A stretch of 64,000 nt of DNA, from IMG/VR virus record IMGVR_UViG_3300030329_004647, positions 168,029 to 232,028 of that record; one strand, written 5' to 3'. This document shows, in pieces, positions 52,745 to 61,650 of this stretch (within the stretch, counting starts at the first letter, position 1; the number at the start of each line of letters is the position of its first letter). The notes beneath the pieces are model-generated. The model was not told the origin of the DNA. It saw only the letters and a program-made list of their open reading frames with translations, and made no database searches. The stretch comes from a virus. The position numbers and the translations under genes were made by a program.

Positions 52745-54175
52745 ATGGTAGAACCACAATTTCATATATACAAACTTTGTGACATGGATACAGGACAAGA
52801 CCCTGTTACTAACCAATATACTATGGCTAGTGCGTTCACCATGGGACACCAACACCTAGACCCACCTGGTGCACAACAATGGATTTTTGGGACATATGGT
52901 ATGGGTAGTGATAAGTGGGAAGTGGCACAAATGGGTGATGTTACTTACAACCTGTTATTTGGTCTATCTAATCCACCAAATCCTGGAGAGTTTATAAAAC
53001 TTCAAACCATGACATCCGCACAACTACCAACAGGAATTATTACCTGGCAAAATGTTGCTTACGGATACCCCGCGTATCCAGGATGTGATAACGACCCTAT
53101 AACCCAAAATCCTGATTGTTATAGTAGATGTTATCAGTACTTAGGAAAATATAGTTGTGGTGACACTATGATAGATGGGACCATTAATGAATGTTTTGGA
53201 TATGCACCAACTGGTCCTTTTCCACCAACAGCTATTATTAATGACCCAATACTTTACGTTCATTCAGTTCCAAATACACAAGCCAATCAACACATAGCGA
53301 CATGCTCAGAGTGTGCCGGTTTTGGTCCACCACCTCCACCACCACCTGTGGTTCCGTGTCCTGATGCTGCTGCACAAACCCCACCTGTTAGCACTACTTT
53401 TGTGGGTTCATGGACACTTCCAGGAACATATTATTTAGGTGATGTAGTAGAATACCCAACAAATTCGGGTGTTTATTATTGGCACAATAGCTATCCTGGA
53501 GGTTTTACATATTCGGACTTATCTGGTGGCGGGATGCAAACTTATAATCCACTTTTATTGACTCAATGGCAACCATGTGTACCAGTGGTTCCCCCACCAC
53601 CCCCACTATCAGTACCATGTACTTCAGCTCAACAACAATACCCTAATCAAACATTTTCTTTTTCAGGAGCTTGGGATTCCGTAGCGTATGCTAATGATAT
53701 TTGGTACTATAGTGCGTTTTCTATAGTAGAATTTCCTCCAGCTTCTGGAATATATTGGTGGACAGATAGTGGTAGTTCACAAGGACAACCTGATATACTT
53801 ACAAATAATAAATGGTATCTATGTGAACCAGGAGGAGGACCAGGACCACCACCAATAGCAGGATGTACAGACTCAACGGCTTTAAACTATGACCCCGCTG
53901 CAGACGGTTGTTTAGACCCTCAAGGAATTGTAGTACCGGGAGACTTTAGTTGTTGTTTATATCCACAACCTAAAGAAAAACATTGTTTACCTTATTTAGT
54001 AAAAGAAGAGTTTTTAATGAATGTTGCACAAGCACCAGAAACTCGTTCCAATGTATTTATTGAAAGAGGTAAAGCTTCTGTATTCCAAAGAGCACAACGA
54101 TTATCCGAAATTAAATCAATCGGAGATTTAGAAACTCATGGATATGGATATTATAAAATACAAAATGAAACTTAA
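52745..54175 (+). CDS. Fibre protein with CBM-like repeats and polyproline linkers
   Basis: 476 residues. Two repeats have the layout VPC...VEYPTNSGVYYW...WQPC and VPC...VEFPPASGIYWW...WYLC, each separated by linkers of 5-7 prolines, like small carbohydrate-binding modules. A GCTDSTALNYDPAADGC module follows, as in the previous protein. The last 65 residues (FLMNVAQAPETRSNVFIERG, then KSIGDLETHGYGYYKIQ) look conserved and may attach the fibre to the baseplate. The N-terminus, FHIYKLCDMD, has no signal peptide. Receptor binding is inferred. Confidence 0.7.
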   Translation: MVEPQFHIYKLCDMDTGQDPVTNQYTMASAFTMGHQHLDPPGAQQWIFGTYGMGSDKWEVAQMGDVTYNLLFGLSNPPNPGEFIKLQTMTSAQLPTGIITWQNVAYGYPAYPGCDNDPITQNPDCYSRCYQYLGKYSCGDTMIDGTINECFGYAPTGPFPPTAIINDPILYVHSVPNTQANQHIATCSECAGFGPPPPPPPVVPCPDAAAQTPPVSTTFVGSWTLPGTYYLGDVVEYPTNSGVYYWHNSYPGGFTYSDLSGGGMQTYNPLLLTQWQPCVPVVPPPPPLSVPCTSAQQQYPNQTFSFSGAWDSVAYANDIWYYSAFSIVEFPPASGIYWWTDSGSSQGQPDILTNNKWYLCEPGGGPGPPPIAGCTDSTALNYDPAADGCLDPQGIVVPGDFSCCLYPQPKEKHCLPYLVKEEFLMNVAQAPETRSNVFIERGKASVFQRAQRLSEIKSIGDLETHGYGYYKIQNET

Positions 54176-54180
54176 AAAAT

Positions 54181-55098
54181 ATGGCACTAGGAACTTACGG
54201 AATTAAAAGACCAGCAGACGTATCACCAGCAGACGTGGAAATAATTGTACACTACACGTCTACTAGAGATTATACTACAAATTATACATTAAGAAAATTA
54301 AATACATCTCAAGTATTAACACCATATCTACATAATGCACAGACAGGTGGAAACGCGGGAGTTGAAATCTTGGGAGGACTATATAATTTAAAATTACCAT
54401 CTTCTGTTTTTAATAAAAAAGGATATTATACGGTATACATAAGACCTATAGAAATAAGAACCAAAATAGTAGATTGTGGTATTTTATCATCTTTACCTAA
54501 TGTTAAAGGATTGGTATTTGACATAAACCAAGTACCGTCTTCATTTATTAATAGATTTGTTAATTCAGGTCTTGTAGGATATAGAATTGAGTATTTAGGA
54601 CAAGCAGGAACTAAGATACCAAACTTTTATAGATTAGTAACATCTAATTTTTATTGTGAACCTGTACCAGCTAATTTAACTAACCCAAATCAAGTATCAC
54701 CTAGATATGTTTATACTGATGGTACCAGTAATTTAATGTTTTGTACTTTAACACCAACAAGTGCACCAACAACTAAACCAAATGCTATTCCATTTATAGG
54801 TCAACCAAACCAAGATGTTATAATAACTAATACATTCTTTAATCCTATTATTTTAGATATAGAAATGGTAGACCATGATTTTGAAACACTTGCAATTGCT
54901 CTATATGGTAACCAAACTAAATCTATGGAAGATGGAATATACACAGTATACGATTTATCTGGTAACAATAACATTTATAAACAATACAACATATTTGAGA
55001 TTAGAAATGACTTCGATAATAAACTATTTGAGGTAAGACAAGATAGAGGAACCAATATCGATTTTTCTAAAAACTTTAATAGCGTTTTAACTAGTTAA
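54181..55098 (+). CDS. Unknown structural protein, beta-rich
   Basis: 305 residues, 5 bases after the CBM-like fibre gene. The N-terminus LGTYGIKRPADVSPADVEII and VHYTSTRDYTTNYTL, the middle NFYRLVTSNFYCEPVPANL and the end FEVRQDRGTNIDFSKNFNS have no known family. It is probably an adaptor between fibre and baseplate, because it lies between fibre and tail-protein-I-like genes. Confidence 0.6.
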   Translation: MALGTYGIKRPADVSPADVEIIVHYTSTRDYTTNYTLRKLNTSQVLTPYLHNAQTGGNAGVEILGGLYNLKLPSSVFNKKGYYTVYIRPIEIRTKIVDCGILSSLPNVKGLVFDINQVPSSFINRFVNSGLVGYRIEYLGQAGTKIPNFYRLVTSNFYCEPVPANLTNPNQVSPRYVYTDGTSNLMFCTLTPTSAPTTKPNAIPFIGQPNQDVIITNTFFNPIILDIEMVDHDFETLAIALYGNQTKSMEDGIYTVYDLSGNNNIYKQYNIFEIRNDFDNKLFEVRQDRGTNIDFSKNFNSVLTS

Positions 55099-55109
55099 TA
55101 CTAATTTAG

Positions 55110-58100
55110 ATGGCAAAATACTATTATCCACCAGCGCCACCGAGCGGAGAAGACACATTCAGTAACAACCTAGTAGGGTTACAGTTTGTTAATGGGTCAT
55201 CGCAAATGACGCTCGGTAATTTTAGTATGACCCAATCAACTGGTGGTAGGGATGAAAGAGGATATAGTTTAGGTAACTTTAGTGAACCAATTAACTTATC
55301 CAACCTAAGTATAGAAAATTTAAAATTAGCTCAATTAAATTTAAATTTTAATTTACAAATTTCTTTTAATTATAACTTAGAGTTCGTACAAGATTTTGTA
55401 TTATATGGTTCATTAAAAGAAAGATTTAGGGTTAGTACTAAAAATATAATTAATTTTTTTCCAGCTTCATTATATCTAAATAAAGTTGATAATGGAGGTC
55501 AGACAGGGTCCACAACACTATCATTACTGTATGATGATATAAATGATAGAACAACACTGGTAATACCAACCGCTAATATAAAAAATCCTTTTGGTATTGA
55601 AATCACAGATTTGGGTGTTAATAAAATTACTCTTACAGCTGGGGATGGTTTAATAGATACTTCAGACTTAACAGCTGTTAAGGCAGAAAGTGGACAAATA
55701 TCTGATTTAAGAAATTTTTCTCTACAATATAAAAGGTATGTAATTTCCTTAAGTGGTTCATCATTAGAAACAGAATACCCTATAATTGATTATACCCCTA
55801 TAAAAAGAACCGATGATAGATTAACTATTGTTGTTTCAGGGTCACCATTAGGTACCGCTGATACAGCTAGTACCCTCTCCTATTATATAAAACCAAATAA
55901 TTTAGAAACACAAACTAGTTTTAAAGAATTTGATGAAGTAGAAAATTTTTTACTAAATAGAGAAATTGTTCCAGAATACACAGCACAATTTAAGGTACCT
56001 AGAGAAAGTCAATTAGGTAGTACCTATCTAGAAACAAAAAACATAACTTGGCCTAAAGTAGACTTAGTTAATTTAGATATTGTAAGCACTGCTTATACTG
56101 AGTATCTTACATCTTTAGCAGAAATAGGTGATGAGTTTGATTCTTATAAAACAAACTTAGTATCAAGATTTCTAACCACGGACCCAATAAAAGAATTTGA
56201 CACAGGCAGTAGAAAAGTAGAAAAAACATTACAAATATACGGTAGAAGTTTTGACGATATTAAAAAGTTTATAGATGGTATAGCTTACATGACCCGTGTA
56301 ACTTACGACACTAAAAATAATATTCCAGATAACTTATTGAAAAAGTTTGCTAGAATGTTAGGCCTTAAGACACCTTCGGTAATTTCAAAAGAAGACTTTT
56401 TAAATTCTTTACTTACCCCAGCAATACCACAATTTTCAGGAACCACAATAGGTAAAACACCATTCCAACTGGACACCGAATTGTATAGAAAAATATTAAT
56501 GAATCTAGCTTACCTGTACAAATCTAAAGGTACTAGAACAGCTATAGAGTTTATTTTAAGATTTGTAGGTGCCCCAGAAGCATTAATAGAATTTGATGAA
56601 CACGTTGTTATAGCAGACTCTAAAATAAATCTTAATAAATTTAATCAGTATTTTAGTGTAATATCTGGTGGGTCCTACTGTAATTACACATATCACCAAA
56701 ATCCAGTAGATAATACGATTACGACAAGTTGTTCTACAGTTACACAAGGATTTCAGAGAGATGATTATCCTATGAATGATGAAGGATACCCAACTCAACC
56801 AAGAGAAACAACCAACTACTACTTCCAAAGAGGAGCTGGATGGTATGAAGAAACAATGGAACATAGAGGTGAAGTAGTATTAGATTTAGAAACTTCAACT
56901 TTTTCTGGATGTAGTCCTATAATTAATACAAAACTAAATCAATTTACATGGGGTGGTTTCTTTGGTGACGGTTCAAAAGCTAACGACCCAGGAGGACCTT
57001 ACCTAGAAAGATTTTTTAGATTTCCACATTTACATTTTGGTTATGGTACACATAAAATAGTAGATGATAAAAAAGCATGGTTTCAAACTACACAATACGA
57101 AACTAGAGAATATGACCTAGGAGTAAGATACGCCAACTATGATGTTAGAGACGAAAAATTAATTATTAATGTTAAAAATGTTGATATATTTTTGAATATA
57201 GGACAAGGATTGGTATATGACGTTTGGAATCCTAAACATAGTTTTTTAACTGGAACCACTTTACCTTACCCATATCCTAATATTGGAGGACCAGATTGGA
57301 CTCAACCTAAAACAGATAGCAGAGAAGTTAGTTTTAAACGATTTATAAAAGATTTTTGGAGATATTATATAAATGTTAAAAATAGATTAACTATAGACGA
57401 TGGAAAAACAGGAGGATACCCAACCCTACTTAAAATTTATTTAGATTATTTAAATCAAGTTTATAGTAAAAACAATCAATATACCTATCAAAAAATGATA
57501 GAGTATGCAGAGTCTTTAGGTGATTATTGGATTAAATTAATAGAACAATTTGTACCAGCTACTACATTATGGCAAGGAGGGGTAAAAATAGAAAATTCAT
57601 TATTCCACAGAGATAAATTTGTTTACAAACATTTTAATTTATTAACTGGGATTACCACAACCGCTGTAACTGGACAAACAGCTGGAATGTCAGCGTTTGG
57701 ATATTCGGGATATAGTTTAAGTATGCCAGACGACCCTTTAATTAGTGGGTCAACACAACAAACATCCTCAAAAGGATGTAATGTGGAAACAGACCTGATT
57801 GTGCAAATAAGGAAAAAAATAGCTCAACAAGGAATCTACGCTATAGATGATTATACATGTGATTCTACATGGTTCCCAACTGTAATATATACAGGACCAC
57901 AAAACCTACAACTTAATGGTAACGCAAGAGCGGGTGTACAAAATCAAAATTTATATTATAATAGCCAATTATATGCAACCAATACTCAAAAAATGGGAGG
58001 TATTAAACAACACGCTAAATCAGGTCCCTTACAAGGTGTTGTAAAAATCTCTAAACCACAAAAAGTATTGACTAATAATTACCCATGGGACTATAATTAC

Positions 58101-58112
58101 ATTATAAAATAG
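55110..58112 (+). CDS. Large baseplate protein with P2 gpI-like segment
   Basis: 1000 residues. Around residues 440-500 the text FQLDTELYRKILMNLAYLYK and SKGTRTAIEFILRFVGAPEA fits the tail protein I pattern, in which a 'KGT...I...LR..G.P' segment builds the wedge arm. The N-terminal 300 residues are beta-rich, and the C-terminal half has fibre-like Gly/Tyr/Trp-rich text. It may combine wedge and arm functions that T4 splits among several proteins. It is followed at once by the next gene (stop and start adjacent). Confidence 0.65.
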   Translation: MAKYYYPPAPPSGEDTFSNNLVGLQFVNGSSQMTLGNFSMTQSTGGRDERGYSLGNFSEPINLSNLSIENLKLAQLNLNFNLQISFNYNLEFVQDFVLYGSLKERFRVSTKNIINFFPASLYLNKVDNGGQTGSTTLSLLYDDINDRTTLVIPTANIKNPFGIEITDLGVNKITLTAGDGLIDTSDLTAVKAESGQISDLRNFSLQYKRYVISLSGSSLETEYPIIDYTPIKRTDDRLTIVVSGSPLGTADTASTLSYYIKPNNLETQTSFKEFDEVENFLLNREIVPEYTAQFKVPRESQLGSTYLETKNITWPKVDLVNLDIVSTAYTEYLTSLAEIGDEFDSYKTNLVSRFLTTDPIKEFDTGSRKVEKTLQIYGRSFDDIKKFIDGIAYMTRVTYDTKNNIPDNLLKKFARMLGLKTPSVISKEDFLNSLLTPAIPQFSGTTIGKTPFQLDTELYRKILMNLAYLYKSKGTRTAIEFILRFVGAPEALIEFDEHVVIADSKINLNKFNQYFSVISGGSYCNYTYHQNPVDNTITTSCSTVTQGFQRDDYPMNDEGYPTQPRETTNYYFQRGAGWYEETMEHRGEVVLDLETSTFSGCSPIINTKLNQFTWGGFFGDGSKANDPGGPYLERFFRFPHLHFGYGTHKIVDDKKAWFQTTQYETREYDLGVRYANYDVRDEKLIINVKNVDIFLNIGQGLVYDVWNPKHSFLTGTTLPYPYPNIGGPDWTQPKTDSREVSFKRFIKDFWRYYINVKNRLTIDDGKTGGYPTLLKIYLDYLNQVYSKNNQYTYQKMIEYAESLGDYWIKLIEQFVPATTLWQGGVKIENSLFHRDKFVYKHFNLLTGITTTAVTGQTAGMSAFGYSGYSLSMPDDPLISGSTQQTSSKGCNVETDLIVQIRKKIAQQGIYAIDDYTCDSTWFPTVIYTGPQNLQLNGNARAGVQNQNLYYNSQLYATNTQKMGGIKQHAKSGPLQGVVKISKPQKVLTNNYPWDYNYIIK

Positions 58113-61100
58113 ATGGCAGTAAAAAAATATAATAGTAGATTAGTATTCGGAGATTCTTATAATAGTTTAAGAATAAATGTTTATGCTACTGGAACATATA
58201 AACAAAAACATTATAAAAAAGACAGGTTTATAACGTTTATCTATGATATTAATTATCCAGTTGATGTTTATGTTGGGTGTGATAACAATGACACACCTTA
58301 TGAGTTATTTTTATACTTTAAAAAAGAAGGTATTAAGAATACAATTTGTCCACCTTTAAATAATTTAGAAAGTGATGTGGTACTAAAGATAAAACCAAAA
58401 AATCACTTATTCATACTTGAACAACTAAAAGGAAGTAGACTAACCACTCACGAATTATTTTTACCAGGAAAACAATCGGCTCTAAAAAAGTTTTCATCTC
58501 CTATAGCTGGAAAAAAACATCCTATAGAGATGGTTATACCGGGGATAGCGAATAAAATGTCAAACCAACTAAGTAATCTAGGTTTTGATATTGATTTAAC
58601 AATAAAAAATATTAACACCCCCATAACTAGATTAAATTTTGATGTTGATATTGATAGTAATATAGTTACGGTAGGTGACGTACCCAACATAAAATATTCT
58701 AATGTTAAAGGAACACCGAATATACCTGATTTACCAACTACCTATCTTCCTTTAAAAAATAGTGATTTAAACACAAGATACTTTAAGTTTAATTATGGGT
58801 CTTTTTTTAAGAAAAATAATTTTGATTTTGGTGATTTTAAATATTTGAATACACAGGTTTACGCTGTTCATAATGACGAAAAATATAATGTTAACGTTTG
58901 TGGTATATTAGAAAATGAACAAAAAGAAATTCCTTATAATATATCTAGATTTATTAACGATAAAAATGAAATAAAACCTACTTACCCTTCATATAAAAAT
59001 GGTATTAAAATGTACCCCTTAACCTGGGTAGATGAAATAAGAAATAATCAGTATTTTAATGACTGTAATAGATGTTTAGATATAGAATTTTATTGTAATA
59101 AACAATATGAAGCATTTAAAGCTGCATTAAAAGAGAATCAAATAGCTGAATTAGAGGAAGAATTTATAGTTTCAAATGATGTTCTAAGATATACTCCTAA
59201 ATTTTATACACATATAAATCAATGGATAGAAAGAACTACTTTAAATCCTTTTAATGATGTACAATTTTTTTATAAAGACGATGGTGAAATAAACTATATC
59301 AGAATTTGTCCAGAAAAAGAAATAAAAATAAATCAAAATGAAGACGAAAAAGGTAGGTGTAATTGTTGGTGTAGTGATGGGTATAATTACATACAACCAG
59401 TAGGGCCATATAGTAGAGATTGTGGTGACGAAGATTGTAATGATTGTTGTTGGGATTACTGTAAAAAAATAGGATATAAAGTTGGGGTTAGTGATGAAAT
59501 ATTAGCGCCATTATCTAATTTACGAACAGATTTAATGGCTACTACTTTTTCACCTTACTTAGAGACTTATACTGGTGAAACAATATCCTACACAGGTTAT
59601 AGTAGCACCACTAATGGGGTTTATATTGATACAGGTCAAAATAAAAACCCTGACTTTGATTTATACTTTGATTACGATAATTTTGTAGGTTCCACCCAGA
59701 TTCCAATAGGGGCGTTTGCTGATTCAGCTAAAAGATTACCATTAATTGGTGTACCAGACCTACGTTACCGACCTTACATAGACCCCACAATAAAATATCA
59801 AAGAGGTGGACCACTAAAAACAGGACAGAATGCTGACCTACATACAACATATACTACATTAAGTGCTGGAACTTTTAGGTTTACATACAATGCTTCATTA
59901 GATGTAAAATATTTAGATTCTACTTGGTGTCAATATCTAGCTACAAATTACTATTCTGGAGGAACAATAGATACTGGATTCCCAAATAACGACTACGATT
60001 TAAAAGGTTTAATAAACACTACTTTAATAGACGGAGGAGCTGGTAGTGGTGAAGTTATAAGAGAGGCCACGGACGGAAAATTTTATACGGGTAAAGATGG
60101 AATATCGGGAGATACCGGTATTCTAGATTTTAAATTTGAAATTAGTTTTATATCAACATCATCAGGAGGCACGGAAGAGACACTTAAAACATATAGTGTA
60201 GCTAATAGTGAACTTATCAATCCAGGGTTTGATGATTATCTTACTCTAGATAGAAACATAGTAGAAAAAAATTATAGTGGGTTTAATAGTTGTTACACTA
60301 GTGGTACCACAGGCAATACAATTTTTAGAAAAGATTTTGACATTAATTTGGATACAGGTTTAGTCGCTTTAGGTAGTGGAACTACAGTGGAATTAAAATA
60401 TACAGCTTCATGGAACACCAAGTCAGTATTTTTTGCTGGAAAACCTAGGGTGGTTGTAAATTTAGGACACAAATTAAATGTAAGTGGTGATAGTGAATAT
60501 GCACCGTGGTTAAGAATAACACAACAGGACCACAATCCCGTTCCGTTATCTAAAAAACTATTTTACAATGCCACTAAAAAATCTAGAGCGTTTAGGTTTT
60601 TTAAAGAAGACGAAAAAACAGAACGTAAAAGAAGTACAACTGGTACAATGTTTTTAATAGATAAAGAAAATGAACCTATTTCTATTCCTAATATTACTCA
60701 CGAAACTTTTAACAACCAATTAACTTTTATAGATAATAGTGCGTCTGAACATAGATTATTATTCGACGAAGTATCTTCTAGACCAACTAATAAGTGGCAA
60801 AGTCAAATAGAACAAGGAGAAGTAAAAGACTATTACTTACCTATGGGTAAAACAAAAATGATTGAACGTAATGATGATAGTATAGAATTTTACATGCCAC
60901 AATACGACCAATCGTTAAGTTTAAATTGTAATTACATATTTCCACAAATTAATCATAGTTATATTTTGAGGACAGAATTTATAACTCCTACACAAAATAC
61001 CTTTTATCATAATTTAGTTTTAACACCTAATAGTTGTTTTGACGTACCATGTGAAACACTACCTTTAAATGAAAAGTATAAAATAATACAATCACCTAAA

Positions 61101-61649
61101 TTTAATCCTAGACAATTAACCTATACTGATAATGTCTTAACTATTGATGGTGAACAAATTGTTATAAAAACTGGAACTCCTTCTAGAACAAATCCTCGTC
61201 ATAACGATGGTGGATTTGAGTGTAAGTATTATTGTATATGTGACCCATCTAGAGCTCCAAACACACACCCATTTTATGGCACAAGTGTGGTGTATAGAGA
61301 TGTAAACGCAACTAATTGTGATGAATGTAAACAAAAAGCAGAAAAACATTGTAAGGAACTATCCACAACATGTCTTGCAAAAGTATATTTAGATTGTAGT
61401 GAAGACGAATCTAATCTGTATACAAATGGTACAGAATATTTACTTCCTAATGGACAGAATTATGTTGGGTTTTATCATACACATGATGGTGTAGCAATGG
61501 TTGGAGCTTACCACACCACAAAACCACACGATACTTTAATTCCTATAGGACAGGATAGAAAAGATAGAGTTGGTAGAACGACAATAAGAACAAACACAAA
61601 TAATACAGGAAGTTCGTCTAATACGACTTCAACAACATCATCATATTAA
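58113..61649 (+). CDS. Large cysteine-rich appendage protein
   Basis: 1178 residues. Two cysteine-rich blocks at about 413-452 (CNCWCSDG, DCGDEDCNDCCWDYCKK) and 1035-1085 (CKYYCICDPS, NCDECKQKAEKHCKE) share the same spacing style and may be copies of one domain stabilised by disulfides or metal. Between them lie Gly/Thr-rich beta segments. The C-terminus is a Thr/Asn/Ser tail. No family recognised; the size and place suggest a fibre or baseplate arm. Confidence 0.6.
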   Translation: MAVKKYNSRLVFGDSYNSLRINVYATGTYKQKHYKKDRFITFIYDINYPVDVYVGCDNNDTPYELFLYFKKEGIKNTICPPLNNLESDVVLKIKPKNHLFILEQLKGSRLTTHELFLPGKQSALKKFSSPIAGKKHPIEMVIPGIANKMSNQLSNLGFDIDLTIKNINTPITRLNFDVDIDSNIVTVGDVPNIKYSNVKGTPNIPDLPTTYLPLKNSDLNTRYFKFNYGSFFKKNNFDFGDFKYLNTQVYAVHNDEKYNVNVCGILENEQKEIPYNISRFINDKNEIKPTYPSYKNGIKMYPLTWVDEIRNNQYFNDCNRCLDIEFYCNKQYEAFKAALKENQIAELEEEFIVSNDVLRYTPKFYTHINQWIERTTLNPFNDVQFFYKDDGEINYIRICPEKEIKINQNEDEKGRCNCWCSDGYNYIQPVGPYSRDCGDEDCNDCCWDYCKKIGYKVGVSDEILAPLSNLRTDLMATTFSPYLETYTGETISYTGYSSTTNGVYIDTGQNKNPDFDLYFDYDNFVGSTQIPIGAFADSAKRLPLIGVPDLRYRPYIDPTIKYQRGGPLKTGQNADLHTTYTTLSAGTFRFTYNASLDVKYLDSTWCQYLATNYYSGGTIDTGFPNNDYDLKGLINTTLIDGGAGSGEVIREATDGKFYTGKDGISGDTGILDFKFEISFISTSSGGTEETLKTYSVANSELINPGFDDYLTLDRNIVEKNYSGFNSCYTSGTTGNTIFRKDFDINLDTGLVALGSGTTVELKYTASWNTKSVFFAGKPRVVVNLGHKLNVSGDSEYAPWLRITQQDHNPVPLSKKLFYNATKKSRAFRFFKEDEKTERKRSTTGTMFLIDKENEPISIPNITHETFNNQLTFIDNSASEHRLLFDEVSSRPTNKWQSQIEQGEVKDYYLPMGKTKMIERNDDSIEFYMPQYDQSLSLNCNYIFPQINHSYILRTEFITPTQNTFYHNLVLTPNSCFDVPCETLPLNEKYKIIQSPKFNPRQLTYTDNVLTIDGEQIVIKTGTPSRTNPRHNDGGFECKYYCICDPSRAPNTHPFYGTSVVYRDVNATNCDECKQKAEKHCKELSTTCLAKVYLDCSEDESNLYTNGTEYLLPNGQNYVGFYHTHDGVAMVGAYHTTKPHDTLIPIGQDRKDRVGRTTIRTNTNNTGSSSNTTSTTSSY

Positions 61650-61650
61650 T

